Part shown: positions 1 to 11,499 of the stretch, piece by piece | How positions within the stretch are numbered: position 1 is the first letter of the stretch | Layout of the letters: each line of letters opens with the position of its first letter | DNA from: Chrysopilus asiliformis | Taxonomy: Eukaryota > Arthropoda > Insecta > Diptera > Rhagionidae | Length of the DNA stretch: 64,000 nt | Direction of reading: 5' to 3' | Assembly: GCA_964034945.1 (NCBI GenBank) | Contig: OZ035962.1 | Coordinates: 72,435,274-72,499,273 of the forward strand | Notes under the pieces: model-generated | What the model saw: the letters and a program-made list of their open reading frames with translations, nothing else | Database searches by the model: none | Told to the model about the DNA's origin: nothing | Program-made: the position numbers and the translations under genes

Positions 1-215
1 TAAAACTTATTTGTTGAAAATTTGTGTGAGGATGGGATCTTGGCGTTACACAAAGGCAAAGGCAAATTTACAGCCGTATTCTGGCGTTGTGATACTTAAG
101 TCACAAGTCACAAGTCCATAGAATTTGAGGCTCTTGTGACCGAGTTGTGACTAGTGACCGTAGCTAGAATAAGGCTGTTAATATACCCTTTGGTTTCACC
201 ATACGGGTGTAAAAA
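1..215 (+). repeat. Broken end of interspersed repeat family A
   Basis: Bases 25-60 and 177-215 match the right end of family A seen intact at 37160-37247: the gatggGATCTTGGCGTTACA block, then atataccctttggtttcaccatacggg and a short A-rich tail. About 110 bases of unrelated sequence with repeated tcacaag motifs separate the two blocks, so this copy is interrupted or rearranged. No coding function is visible. Family identity is by eye only. Confidence 0.6.
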
Positions 216-360
216 CTTAAAAACAATATTTTTGAAAATCAATGTATACATCGTGACATCGAAGCCGTTAAAAAATATGTTCGACAAGGTGCGGCTTCAA
301 TGTTTAAAAATGTTTTATAGCACAAAATTAGCATTAAAAGTTATGCCGTACATATAAATA

Positions 361-1291
361 ATGCGAGAATAAATTAAACAGAAGCAAGATGTATGATCAA
401 TTATTATTATTGAAATTTGATTTCTCTTACTGCCAACATTCTACAATCACTGTTCTAGCTAAAATTTTTCTATAGCTGGTTAACGGCCATTTAACAAGTA
501 ATAACTCAAAGGAGTAATGCTCTTTTTGGACAGCATAATGAACTTCGTTTCGTTACCTTTTAAAGTGGCTGTCCGAAACGTACGATGCAAAACGAATAAA
601 AATCTGATTCTTGACCAAGTGCTTATCTCTCCCTTGACGATGATTCTGAATTAATTAATGATTCAAACTTTTCACACGCCAGCAGCGGATAGCAAGAAAA
701 CGAAATCCATTTCGATTGGAAGTTTGGAAAAATTCAGCTTTATAACAAACAATGGTAGGTAAATGTGTTTCACCTGTCATAGGTGATTTGTTTACCATCT
801 CCTGTTTAGCAATTTGAAACACAGCTGAAATATATCTTCCATACCTTTTATTTTATTTCGTCAACTGGCTTCTTGGCATTAAATTGATTAATAAATAAAA
901 AATGCAAAAGAAATGAAGAAAGTATGAACGACTCTACGGTAGGCAGGTGGGGAGGAGCGATGAGTTCCATCGTTCTTTGATTCTTTTGGCTGGGGTTTTT
1001 TATATCCATGACAAAAAAAAACTCATTTAGAATTCATGGCATCGAATTCATTTCGCTTTCTGAATGCAAATTGTGAAGTCATAGAGGGCCTAGGATACCT
1101 GGACTGGAACACCTTCACTGCACAGATCTCAGGTTTTATTCTTCTGACAACTGGCTATATTTATATATGGATATGCAATGCATGGTGCCTATTTTTATTG
1201 ACTAGGTAATTTTTCATATAAAAACATATATTAGACTCTATGATTTCGTACGCTTGCTTGTATGGCTTAGGATTCACGTCTAAATGTTCCC
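361..1291. other. AT-rich sequence with no recognised feature
   Basis: No convincing open reading frame, RNA gene, terminal repeat or tandem array was found between the family A fragment and the piggyBac-like MITE. The sequence may be intronic or intergenic. Confidence 0.5.
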
Positions 1292-1295
1292 TTAA

Positions 1296-1899
1296 CCTTC
1301 ATCCGTCCCTCAAAAAAAATCACACTAAAGTTCCTCGGGTCTATTTTGACCCATAAAGGTTTAGTGTATACAAAAATCAAAAAACGAGTTTTTTTTATGT
1401 TTTTTGAAATTTTTACAACATACAACAACATATGTATAACCCAAAAGACTTATATATTGTTCTAATGAACTCTCCCCGAAAATAGCGGTCAAAAAACTTC
1501 ATACAAAAATTGAGAAATATGGCAGTTGAGTTTTTCCCAATTGACATCCAACAAAATCGGTTTCTTATACCCGAGAAATCACCCCGTTCGGTCAAAGATT
1601 TTAGATCCGTATTCTAGATATAGTTTACAAACACTAACTAATATAATATAATATGACTAAATTAAACATTTCTTATACGAATAACTGCCTTGGGTCATTT
1701 TAGACCCGAAGGTCTTTAGTGTGACTATTTTTGTAGCAGTGTAACGGGTAATCGGAAGTTGCCAAATTTTTGCATACTGCTAGTTTACAATAAATAAGGC
1801 AAAGTCAAAAAATTTCAGGTTCGTAATATAAATATTTTTAAAGGTACAAGCAAACTAATTTCTGTTTGGGTCAAATTAGACCCGAGGGACGGAAGAAGG
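1296..1899. mobile_element. piggyBac-like MITE, TTAA target duplication
   Basis: The 604-bp element is flanked by TTAA at 1292-1295 and 1900-1903. Its ends are inverted: CCTTCATCCGTCCCTC on the left and the complement of CCTTCTTCCGTCCCTC on the right. Inside it are three copies of an imperfect palindrome of the form GGGTCTAwwTTGACCC (about 1335-1353, 1691-1710, 1866-1886). TTAA duplication with ends starting CC is the signature of the piggyBac superfamily. No transposase remains, so it would need a helper in trans. The same palindrome type occurs at the ends of the larger piggyBac-like element at 45476-55463, suggesting related transposases. Confidence 0.85.
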
Positions 1900-1903
1900 T
1901 TAA

Positions 1904-2461
1904 GAATACAAAGAGAACAATTTCTGTATTATTTCTATTTATCTGAATATGCTACTCAAGATACTTTCTTTTGACAATGAAAAAAGTTTGATGAAAAGCC
2001 TCACAGATTTTTTAAATACATAGTTGCAGAAAATTTAAACTTTTATTCGCGTTTTCATAACCATCAAAAAATTCGCATTTAAACAAACTTCCAATTTGTT
2101 GTTTTGTAGGGACTAATATGATTACATCTAAGTATGTAGAATTAGTTTTTTATGTAATATTCTAAACATCTCTTATAAATTCTGTCGCTACAAGTAAAAA
2201 AAGGCCCAAGTCCATTTTTAGGCTAAACCAAATTTCTCTGTATAAAAAACAACATGCATGCCTTTTTTGCTTGATCTGAAAATCGTCTTATGTCCTTATT
2301 ACTTGTTGCCACAGAAATAATTCTAACTGGAGACCGAATTTTTATGTGATATACAGGTAAAATATTTATTATATTACTATTATAATTTGCAAAATATGTA
2401 AAACAAAACGTATAATACAAAAATTTCAATTCGCTAGAAGAACAACGCATTTTCGAGTTAT
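1904..2461. other. AT-rich spacer, nothing recognised
   Basis: AT-rich sequence between two TTAA-type MITEs. No supported gene or repeat structure was seen. Confidence 0.5.
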
Positions 2462-2465
2462 TTAA

Positions 2466-2672
2466 CACATTGACTGGCATGGCTATCATTTTTGATAGCC
2501 AGTGAAAATTGGTACTATGATTCATGAGCGGCCAAGGCTATCATTTTCGATAGCTGGGTCTACAATCTACATGCATACATACATACATTCATACATACGT
2601 ACATTCTACATACGTCTACATGTATTGGCATCTCCCTTACATTTTTGCAAAATTGGTCTGGCAGTCAATGTG
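2466..2672. mobile_element. Short piggyBac-like MITE, TTAA target duplication
   Basis: A 207-bp element flanked by TTAA at 2462-2465 and 2673-2676. The terminal inverted repeat is CACATTGACTG with a mismatch further in. Subterminal palindromes GGCTATCATTTTTGATAGCC and a variant near 2537-2556 recall the short palindromes inside the other piggyBac-like elements here. The centre holds a CATA-type microsatellite (about 2572-2610). No coding capacity. Confidence 0.75.
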
Positions 2673-2676
2673 TTAA

Positions 2677-4033
2677 GGATACGTTCTGTCATGAATGCAA
2701 TGCTTTCCTTCTATAGAAGAGGAAAGTAAAAACTCTCGTTTTTTCCCAATTGCAAAAAATTGAGTTAATTTTTTTAAATTTCATATTAAAAAATAAGCAA
2801 ATTGTAAAAACCACAAAATAAGTAAAAATATATGTATTCAACAAAATATTTAAAAATATTTAATGAAATATAAATCCGGTCCCTAATTATAACTAATATT
2901 TCGAGAATACACGTGTTTAAACATTTTCTTTATTAACCCAATTATTTATTCTGCGAAATTTATAATAATTTGAAAACTCTGTGTTTCTAACGTTTGATAA
3001 GGATTGCATGTAATTCCGTGCTTTAAAGAAAATTGAGATTAAAATTGTACAAGTATTTAAAATTTCAATGTAATCAGATTATTCACAAGTTCGCTGTGTA
3101 CATTTTTCAGTTTGATTACAACAACGGTTGGGACTTTACAAGAATATAACACAAGAAGACATGAATAGTTCACCAGACTGTAGAGAAGAACAGGATATAT
3201 GGTCAGATGAGCAACGAAGCTGAAAAAACTTTAATTGTGCACATTTTTTTAAAAGAATATTTATGCTACCTGGTATTCATCTATAGTACTCCATTGTCTT
3301 TTTTCTGTTTTACAATGCATTACATAAAGGAAATTGTCTTTAATTAATGCTGGTTCCAACTTTAGTGCTTTAAAAAGTGTTAATTATTTTTTTTATTTTT
3401 GGGTGGATTTTTTTTTTTACTTTTTATCCGAATAAACTTCCTTTCTCGTAATATTTTGTTTATCTTTATTTATATTTAATCTAGATCATATCGTCGATGT
3501 TGAAGTAAAACCCACTAAGTGTCGTATGCACCAAATAGGCATTTATGTTCAACTTTAATTATTTAAGTTCCAGAATTTTTATAGTTTAAGTAGGCTAAGC
3601 ATAACTTATTTTTTTTTAATAAAAGCACGCGGAAACAGACATAAGTCACTTTTTTATGTTTGGAGGTTTTGACTGAGTTATTTATGGCTATTCTGGAATC
3701 CGAAGTTAAAACGTAAAATCAATCCCAGTCGCTACTCAATTGGTATTTTGGTAGGGAAAGCCGGGACTAGTATTAACAAAATTTGGAAATTGGGTCATAT
3801 TTTTAAGAGTAACATTTTTGATATTGTTTTTATGTCTAGTCATACTGTAGGTCTTCAGGTATCATAAGAAATAAAAAAAGTTTCAACCAGGTAGTCACTA
3901 TATGAAAAAAAAGCAAGGTGTCTGTCTCGTAGAGACGGCCAGAAGTCGTGGATCCGCCTACAACGATCGCCAATAGATATTTAAGTAAGAAATTTTAGTG
4001 AAAAGGAAATTAAGGAAACAAATTTTTATTTAA
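2677..4033. other. AT-rich stretch without recognised genes
   Basis: Low-complexity AT-rich DNA. A short frame at 3161-3224 could encode about 20 residues but has no recognisable domain. No terminal repeats or RNA genes were seen. Confidence 0.45.
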
Positions 4034-4280
4034 AACATAACAAAAGCTATAATTGCCAATCTGGCAATTGTTGAAAATCCGTATGGTGATTTAAGTGAAC
4101 GGCGAACAGTTGTATCAAACTTCCAGTTTGAAGTCAAACTTTCTAATTAGATTTTTTTTTAATTTATTCCAATCGGATTTTGATGTATAGGAGTTTTATG
4201 TAGAATCATATCCTAAATAACTTTTGTTCTTACACTTTTTTGATAAGATGCACCGTTTTTGAGATATTCGGTTTCATAAT
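4034..4280 (+). repeat. Family A repeat fragment
   Basis: Matches the left part of family A: the ACATAACAAAAGCTATAATT start, the gtgaacggcgaacagttgtatcaaa block and the ending gatgcaccgtttttgagatatt. It lacks the microsatellite core and the ttaccgtttgtaacg half. Compare 5535-5765 and 36665-36900. The function of the family is unknown. Confidence 0.75.
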
Positions 4281-4435
4281 TTTTTAATATAATAATTTTA
4301 TTTATAATAATAATTTTATATAATAATTTTATTTATAAGTAATTGATTTATGATAAGAGAAGTATGAAGTAAATATCATACATACAGTGTTCAAAACGCT
4401 CCCATTTCTAGTCTTTCGTTCAAATTAGTTATATA

Positions 4436-4997
4436 CAGGGTGGGCCAGAATAGACGCAGGGGTTTGAAGTCTTTATAACTTTTTTTTTATTTTTATTTTT
4501 TTTATTTTGTTTCAGCATTTTGTTAAGAAGACTTGGGCAATTTAAAATGGACCTGTACACAATAGACCAACGAACCGGTGGGCGGTGGGCTCAATGGCTC
4601 TTTTACGGGACATGTTTGGCGGACGCATTATTTCGAAAAGTTGCGATTTCAATTGGCCTCCGCGTTCACCTGATCTAACGACTCCAGATTGTTTCCTTTG
4701 GGGATATTTGAAAGAAAAGGTGTACGTCAACAAGCCAACAACCATCAGCCAATTGAAAACCAACATTCGCAGTGAAATCGAGGCCATAACACGAAAGGTT
4801 ATGGAAAATGTCTTGGAAAGAGCACGGATTTGCGAAGCAGAAAATGGCCACCACTTGCGGGATATAATTTTCCATGTTTAGACCAAAAATATTCCCCATC
4901 AATCAACTACATGTATTTGAAAAAAAAATTATAGGTTTCGCTAAAATAAAAAAATTATAAAGAATTCAAACCCCCGCGTCTATTCTGGCCCACCCTG
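4436..4997 (+). mobile_element. Tc1/mariner-superfamily element, internally deleted
   Basis: A 562-bp element with TA target duplications at 4434-4435 and 4998-4999 and long inverted ends: CAGGGTGGGCCAGAATAGAC followed by GC(A/G)GGGGTTTGAA on both sides. It contains only the last third of a transposase (4585-4881). Its N-terminal DNA-binding part and the first catalytic Asp are gone, so it is non-autonomous. The ends are well preserved and could still be recognised in trans. Confidence 0.9.
4585..4881 (+). pseudogene. C-terminal fragment of Tc1/mariner-type transposase
   Basis: About 95 residues remain. The motif WPPRSPDLTTPDCFLWGYLK is the C-terminal catalytic block of insect IS630/Tc1/mariner transposases, carrying the third acidic residue. 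It is followed by the usual helical tail ending HHLRDIIFHV. The conserved part probably begins near the MALLRDMFGG stretch, after an internal deletion, so the nominal start codon (GTG) has no meaning. The block resembles the better preserved protein at 38750-39445 and is probably the same DD41D-like lineage. It cannot be catalytic, because the first two acidic residues are missing. Confidence 0.85.
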
Positions 4998-5226
4998 TAT
5001 AATGACGAAGGTTTTACATAAATTTACTACTATTTCATCGATTCTACTACTATTTTTCGGCCGATTTACTACGATTTCGAAGATCAAAAGTCTCACAACC
5101 CTGAACAGACCTTTAATGCTGGGAGCGAAATATCGTTCTCTCACTAGTAAAATGCATACTTACATGTGTGTGTGCATCATACCAAAAAGCCCTCGCTCGA
5201 GGCTTTCATTCATTTTTATGCGAGAC

Positions 5227-6389
5227 CAGTGTTGCCGAAAGTTCAAGAGCAAAATTCCCTATGTGTAGGTACAACACGTATGATTATTCCCTACGTGGAG
5301 AGTCATTTTTCCCTACGTTTTTCCCTACAGTCAAAACTATGAAATTTAAATTTTGGAATAGGAATCTACTATATAGGAATATAATATAAAATTAAAAAAC
5401 ATATTTTAAAAAAAATAGTTATATACATATTTTGAAAATAAATATAACAATAACAAAAATAATTCATTGTATAACAAAAAATAAATAAAGGGATAATAAT
5501 TCTGATTCTTATTTATAAGCAAATGATTAAATAAACATAACAAAAGCTATAATTGCCAATCTGGTAATTATTGAAAACTATGGTGATTTAAGTGAACGGC
5601 GAACAGTTGTATCAAAATTCCAATTTGAAGTCAACTTTTTAATAAGATTTTTTTAAATTTATTCCAATCGGATTTTGATGTATGGGAGTTTGATGTAGAA
5701 TCATATCCTAAATAATTTTTGTTCTTGCAGTTTTTTGATAAAATGCACCGTTTTTGAGATATTAGCAAAAAACGTTTTCGTTCGTATTCTAATGGTCCAT
5801 TTTTCCCATTAACGAACTCTAGCTCAACCCGTGCGCCCGCAATCCACGCCACAGACAGACGGACGGACGGACAGACGGACGGACAGACGGACGGACATGC
5901 TAAATTCAACTTTTTTTTAGCATTCTAAACACACTGGTGTAATTCATTTCTATGTGTGATGACCGGATCTCGGCGTTACAAACGGTAAGGCAAATTTAAT
6001 ATATCCTTTATTTTCACCATACGGGTATAAATATCTCAAAAACGGTGCATCTTATCAAAAAAAAAGCAAGAACAAAAATTATTTAGGATATGATTCTACA
6101 TCAAACTCCCATACATCAAAATCCGATTGGAATAACTTTTATTGAAAAGTTTGATTTCAAAGTGGAATTTTGATACAACTGTTCGCCGTTCACTTAAACT
6201 TCGAACAATGTCATATCACCACACGGGTTTTCAATAATTGCCAGATTAGCAATTATAGCTTTTGTTATGTTTTTTTGTAAATATTGGAATTTCCCTACAA
6301 ATAGATGAATTTTGAGAAAAATTCCCTACGCTTAATTTTAGGTTAAAAATCCCTACTGTAGGGATAAATCCCTACGTTCGGCAACACTG
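5227..6389. mobile_element. Non-autonomous hAT element, 8-bp target duplication
   Basis: The ends are CAGTGTTGCCGAA and its inverted complement TTCGGCAACACTG. They are flanked by a perfect 8-bp duplication TGCGAGAC (5219-5226 and 6390-6397), the hAT signature. Near both ends are repeated short motifs of the type (T)CCCTACg, probably subterminal transposase sites. No hAT transposase is present. A family A fold-back repeat (5535-6275) lies in the middle and apparently inserted later, since it splits the CCCTACg-rich arms. Confidence 0.92.
5535..6275. repeat. Family A copy in fold-back arrangement
   Basis: The left half (5535-6011) runs from ACATAACAAAAGCTATAATT through a GGACGGACGGACAGAC microsatellite core (5857-5897) to the ccatacgggtataaa end. 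It is followed at once by an inverted partial copy (about 6020-6275) that ends with the complement of the same start. The two outer arms can pair over roughly 240 bases. The unit is nested inside the hAT element 5227-6389. No protein is encoded: the 92-residue minus-strand frame here is only the translated microsatellite and flank. Confidence 0.8.
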
Positions 6390-6397
6390 TGCGAGAC

Positions 6398-7768
6398 CCA
6401 CAAACCGCTTTGAACAAGAAGCGAAAACTTAAATAGAAATCATTTTCGTTCCCAAGAACGAGAGTCGGAAACCACAGCAAACGCTTTTTCCGTTAAGAGC
6501 GAAAAGAAAGAAATAACATGACATTCAATACATCAGATTCAATGCACACAAAGGACCCAAATAGCATTTTAGGTAGCAAATATGATGTTTATCCCCATAG
6601 TTCGTCACCATGCAGATCACGGCGATAAGCAATTTATGTAGAAAACACGTCCTTAGTCGTGCGTATGAGACGCGCAACGACACACATAGTGGGGAACACT
6701 TTTCTGCGGTTTGCTACGTCGCAAATATAACGACAGGGACATAATTAGTAGCCTCATGCGCGAGCGTCATCTGACGTGCATATCACACAATTACACAAAT
6801 CATCGAGCGGGTTTTCTTTCTCCCTCGAATTCTTACTTAGCTTGGGTGAGTCAACAGAGATGAACAATAAAAACGTAAACAGAAACGAACAAGAAAAATC
6901 TAATGGCGATAAATTAATGGAAACTTTTTGTGGAGTATTATTTTATAATGGACTTTTCTTCCGATTGCATGTCGTGATTTTAATTGCCATTAAAATTTTT
7001 CGGCAATATTGGATCTGAAATTTAAACAAATTTTAATGGGCCATCAAATTATTTAGTTTTTAATGAAAAATTTCTTTAATTTTATTTTACCGGTCAAATT
7101 TATTTTTTCTTTTGCAATAAAATTTTGATGCCAATAAAATTGCGCTGTTTCAAAAATGTCTGCTATCCACTTTTTATGCAATATCCTTCAGTCATTCGCC
7201 TGAAATAAGAAATTTAATTCTCGAAACGTAATCGTTTTCATCAAACGTCAATGGGAAATATGGCGGCTGAAGGCATCAATTTTTTTTTGGTGTTTCTCAG
7301 ACGGGGAGCTTTAATGAAACTTTAGTGGTAGCAGTTTCGTCACTTTTTCCATCACACGCTTCTTCAAAATTAAACTGACGTTCAGGCTCCACAGCCAATC
7401 ACTATTTCGGCCCGAAAACCATCAAATGCTGCTCTATCGCCGCAGGATTTTCATGAAGCGAATGTTGCCCCAAAGATCGTGCTCGTCACTTCTTTCGCTT
7501 CTTTTACGCGGATGAGAATTATAGGTGTAAATTTTTAATCCCGATTGTGTAAATTTCTACTCTTTCAAGTCGCAAAGAACAAATCTCATGTTCCCGTACT
7601 TTTCGATGCTGTTTGGGGAGGAGCATAAAAAGAGTATAAATGTGAAATCTGTACTACAAGCAGCAAACACAGCATAACAGCGGCAGTGAAAATTTAGATT
7701 TTGATTCTTAAAAAGATAATTGAACATAGTTTAACATAACAAAATACCCTAAACAATGCTTTAATGTA
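6398..7768. other. Gene-free stretch, possibly unique host DNA
   Basis: More mixed composition than the flanks, and it may be intergenic host DNA. A TATA-like gagtataaatgtgaaa lies at about 7633-7648 with CAGCA-rich sequence downstream, but no open frame starting there could be supported. Several aatttt.aatgg.caat.aaaatt motifs at 6980-7140 suggest an old, diverged repeat. Confidence 0.4.
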
Positions 7769-7777
7769 GGCCGGATC

Positions 7778-9067
7778 ATAGATTAAAGACTTATAGATGG
7801 GAAGTAAATCCAAATTCTCGTTTGCGTAATGAGTGCAAAAAGAGTCACTATGGGAGCAAAAACTCGAACCAATGTAATTTTTCTTTTACTCCTTCACACT
7901 TAAATGCAGTTCATGAAAAAACATCCGAGGTGTTGTTTGCTTACGATGGCGCAGGGAGCAACAAAATAAAAAATATTTGGAAGAAAACAGAAAAAAATCA
8001 CTTATAAAAGTTGTCTAACACATCTTGTTTAGTAATGATTCTGTTAAATAAATGTTCAAATGAACAAAATTCATCCTGTTTCCAATATGACAATGCACTG
8101 CACATACACTAACAAGTTTGGGCCGGCGCCAATGTTTACATTTTGTTTCTGAAGTAAATGGAACAAGATTTCTGCACTTTAATTAATTAAAATTTTCCCA
8201 AAATGTCCAAACAAAAACAATTAACACTGCTTAAAATATCTATTTTCACAAAAAATATCACATTTTTTGATTTGTCACTCGCACTCGATTTATTTGTTTA
8301 TTTTAAACTGACGGATTGGACTTTGTATTGCCAGATCGCATAAATTAAAGGCGCGATAATGTTCTGTGCTCCGAATCGTCTAAGGAAAAAAGCTTTTCCT
8401 GTAATCTCTTTGCCAACGATTATTCATGTAAGATTTTAAAAAATATGTCCTATAATACCAACGCTAGTAACAAAAAATTATAGTTATACGTATGTATGTC
8501 TGTAAGAACGATAACTTCAAAACTGTTTGACCTAAATGAGTGAAATTTTGTGAACATTAAAACATTTTGAAAATTTTCTTTCCGATTATTTATTACTTGA
8601 ACTGGATCTTTTTCGTGTCCAAAAAAACTACGCCATATAGGGCTTTCCGCATGTGCATACAGCTAATTGTAGCTATGTTTACATGTTTGATTAATTATTC
8701 TGACTGATGTAAAAAGAATTGTGGCTTTTAATTATGGGCTATTATGTCAATTACGTGAAAAAATTTTTTTTTTAATTTTAAACAAATTCAGAAATAGAGT
8801 ACTCATATTCTGCTTAAAAACGAATCTTGCGAAAGGTGGTGAGGAAAATCACATTTAATTATTTACAAAAAAAAAATCAAAGAATAATTAATAATTTCAA
8901 AAAGAATTTTTTTGACATGCGGCAATACCATATGAATTTGGTGATATGCACACAAATCTAATTCCTGTGTTCACGCAAGCAATGAGATAGATAAAATTTT
9001 GGCAGCCGTACTCTTCTCAGCTGATATTTGTCGTTAGAGCCTTCCCATCTATAGATACTTAATCTAT
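7778..9067. mobile_element. TIR element with 9-bp target duplication (Mutator-like?)
   Basis: Inverted ends of about 28 bp: the left end starts ATAGATTAAAGAC and reaches TATAGATGGGAAG, and the right end is its near complement. A perfect 9-bp direct repeat GGCCGGATC flanks them (7769-7777 and 9068-9076). Nine-base duplications are typical of Mutator-like elements, although other superfamilies can make 8-9 bp. The 1.29-kb interior has no recognisable transposase. One weak 61-residue frame (7822-8007) has no known domain. Assignment to superfamily is inference; the ends and duplication are seen directly. Confidence 0.75.
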
Positions 9068-9076
9068 GGCCGGATC

Positions 9077-9780
9077 TTATAACACAGTTTCTGTTCGGAT
9101 GTCACCACAAACTATCGAGTATCATCGATTGCAAATTTGTTATCATGGCAGCAAACCGATTTTCTAATTTGTACCCCCATAACCAAAATCCAAGACGTAT
9201 CCACGTCAAAAATCATTTTTATGAAAAAATGTCATCTGTTAAAACTAACCCCGGTTACGGGGCTAGCTGTTAACAATGGGGTTAGTATTAACATAAGTTT
9301 TAACATGGAAATAATTAATAGAAAAGAATTTTTCTTCACAAAAATTATAAAATAAACAAAATAAATATCCTTTTAAATTCAAATATATTAATTATCACAA
9401 AAACTAATAAAATGAACAAAATAAATATCCTTTTCAAGGAACATAAATTGACAAAAAAAATTAAGTCGTTTTAAAAAACAAAAACAATTATTATTATCTA
9501 AAAAAAGGTTTCAGCGAAGCTTTTTTGTACATAATTTGTATCTATAAAAACATAGTATGAGAATTCTTACTCTATGTTGTCATCGTCAGTATGTATTAAC
9601 ACGTGTTTATTCTTGCCCCATGGGTTTGTTAATTTTAGCCCCGACACTACTTTTTTTGAATTATTATTATCGTATAGCTTCATTAACTTACATTATCGAC
9701 AAAGTTATATTCAATAATATACAAAACTAAGACAGAAATAAAAATATTGCAAACCATAAAAAGTTGGTTTACCAGCTAAA
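9077..9780. other. No recognised feature
   Basis: AT-rich. A small inverted motif around taaccccggttacgggg (9248-9264) and a repeated block aataaactaaaatatcctttt-like (about 9345-9435) are visible. No gene is supported. Confidence 0.4.
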
Positions 9781-10450
9781 ATTCGGTCTCTGTGCTTAAC
9801 CCTCACTGGCAATGAACAGTTTATAACTGATGAGTCATGATATGGTCGACCGTATCGAGTGATGTACAAAAACCAAATTTCGAGATTCTGACTTAATGAC
9901 AAAAGATTTTGAATTCCGCATGCCCGTCCGTCTGTCTGTCCGATTGTCCGTCTGTCTCTCTGTGAACACCATAACTTATGAAAGGGTTGAGTTAGAGACT
10001 TGAAATTTTGTATAGTTGCATTTCTCGTTAGGCGAAGTTCTTGAAGGGGCAAAATTGGCCATTCATACAAACAAAACAGTTTTTGCAATTTTCTCGAAAA
10101 CGGTGAGTCATATTCAAAAAATTTTAAAGGTAGAATTTGTACATAATAGGATTTTACATAACTTATCTATACAACAAAAACCTTTCACCTCTTCAATAGT
10201 AATTGAATACTTTTTTCTCTATTTCTTCGAAAGCGGTGCACAGTATTGACAAATTTAAAAACAGGAAATGTGTTTAGAATATGATTTTACATAACTGTTC
10301 CTTGCATCAAAATCTAATACTGCTTTCCTTCTCTCCAATACAAATGGATTTTTATAAATATTTTGTTGTCTTATAGAGTATTTGACGATTGGCCTCTGAC
10401 GATTTTAGCTTTTCCGATGTTTTTCACCACATTTTTGTATGCAAGGTAAT
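9781..10450 (-). repeat. Interspersed repeat family B copy
   Basis: Contains the shared family A/B landmarks in reverse order: the gcatgcccgtccgtctgtctgtcc core at 9919-9960, then gagttagagacttgaaattttgtatagttgc, then ttttctcgaaaacggtg and a second related block ending near ttttagcttttccgatg. Comparable copies lie at 11500-12015, 13090-13690, 16735-16950, 37745-37925 and 56235-56900. No protein function. Confidence 0.7.
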
Positions 10451-11209
10451 TTCATTACGATACACAAGCCAATAAATTTTCCGGTATTTAATATTGATAA
10501 ATGAATAAAAATCTTTCTTATTAAAAAAATTAATTACGGTATCTTTTTACATTTTAATTAACCAGTTATCTATAAATATTCAATATCTACTGATTTGCAT
10601 CAAAAAGGTTCGGTATTACTTATTATTATTATTTACTTATTTGTAAAAAAAGTCCGTTGGCAAAAAAATTGGCATAATATCTAAAATATCTAATAAATAG
10701 GGAAAATGACACCAGAGATCAGGGATCTGGTGTGTACATTTCAAAAAGGTATTTTCGTTACGTCCATTTTCATTGAAGCGGAGCAGGTATAAATGAAAAT
10801 TATTTACTTTTTTAGAATTTATCGTTTTTTTTATGTAAAATATTACGGCAATCAAATTATACGTGTCCCATGTACCCAAATTATCGGAGATAAAACAATG
10901 GCTAATAATCTGAGCGTCATGTGGTACGAAAGGTGGAGTCCTGTGTACGACAATATTTTCACATACAGGCATCATGTGCCGTCCTGGCTGTGATGTGGAG
11001 CAATAGGCCAAGTAAATAAAACTCGTATAACAATCAGGGTATCCTTAATTGCGGCATATAATAAATCAGTGGCTCATATGAAATATAACCATTGCCTTTT
11101 ATTGTTGCGAGTAGGGTTTCCAGGTCTTCCATCCTTTTGGTAAATAGTAGCTTAAAAATCTGATCCTTTTATTTCAAAGGAAATTTTATGAAGTTTAGAA
11201 TATTCTATA
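10451..11209. other. AT-rich stretch with unassigned open frames
   Basis: Minus-strand frame 10637-11011 (124 codons) and a plus-strand frame 10793-10993 overlap. Neither has a recognisable domain, signal peptide or flanking splice signal that decides the issue. The minus frame is slightly unusual in its Pro/His/Cys content (residues 1-40) and might be an old exon, but I cannot support a gene. Confidence 0.3.
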
Positions 11210-11217
11210 CTCTATAT

Positions 11218-11457
11218 CAGTGCTCCGCAACCTTTATTTGCATACGGCACACAAATTTTTTTTCTGGAAATCCGGGGCACACCACAAAAGAAAATATAAA
11301 AAAATTTGTATTTAAAATTAAAAATATATTTAAAATTAAAAAAAAAAATCCTGAATGAAATTATTAAATAGCTATTTGAATTGTTTATCGCGGCACCACA
11401 CCTAATATCATTTCCCGGCACACCAGTGTGCTGCGGTACACTGGTTGCGGAGCACTG
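11218..11457. mobile_element. hAT MITE, perfect 8-bp target duplication
   Basis: A 240-bp element with inverted ends CAGTGCTCCGCAACC / GGTTGCGGAGCACTG. It is flanked by the identical octamer CTCTATAT (11210-11217 and 11458-11465). The subterminal GCGGCAC/GCACACC motifs repeat on both sides. All are standard for short hAT derivatives. The perfect duplication suggests a fairly recent insertion. Confidence 0.95.
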
Positions 11458-11499
11458 CTCTATATGATATATCATATGGGATTATAAATATTAGATTTG

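Noticed and set aside
4585..4881. SETMAR-like host gene
   Set aside because: No SET domain, and it lies between TIRs with TA duplications, so it is a transposon remnant.
10637..11011. Host exon on the minus strand, perhaps exon 2 of the MOXD1-like gene
   Set aside because: The residues do not match the DOMON or copper-binding domains, no His-rich copper motifs are seen, and no clear acceptor fits.
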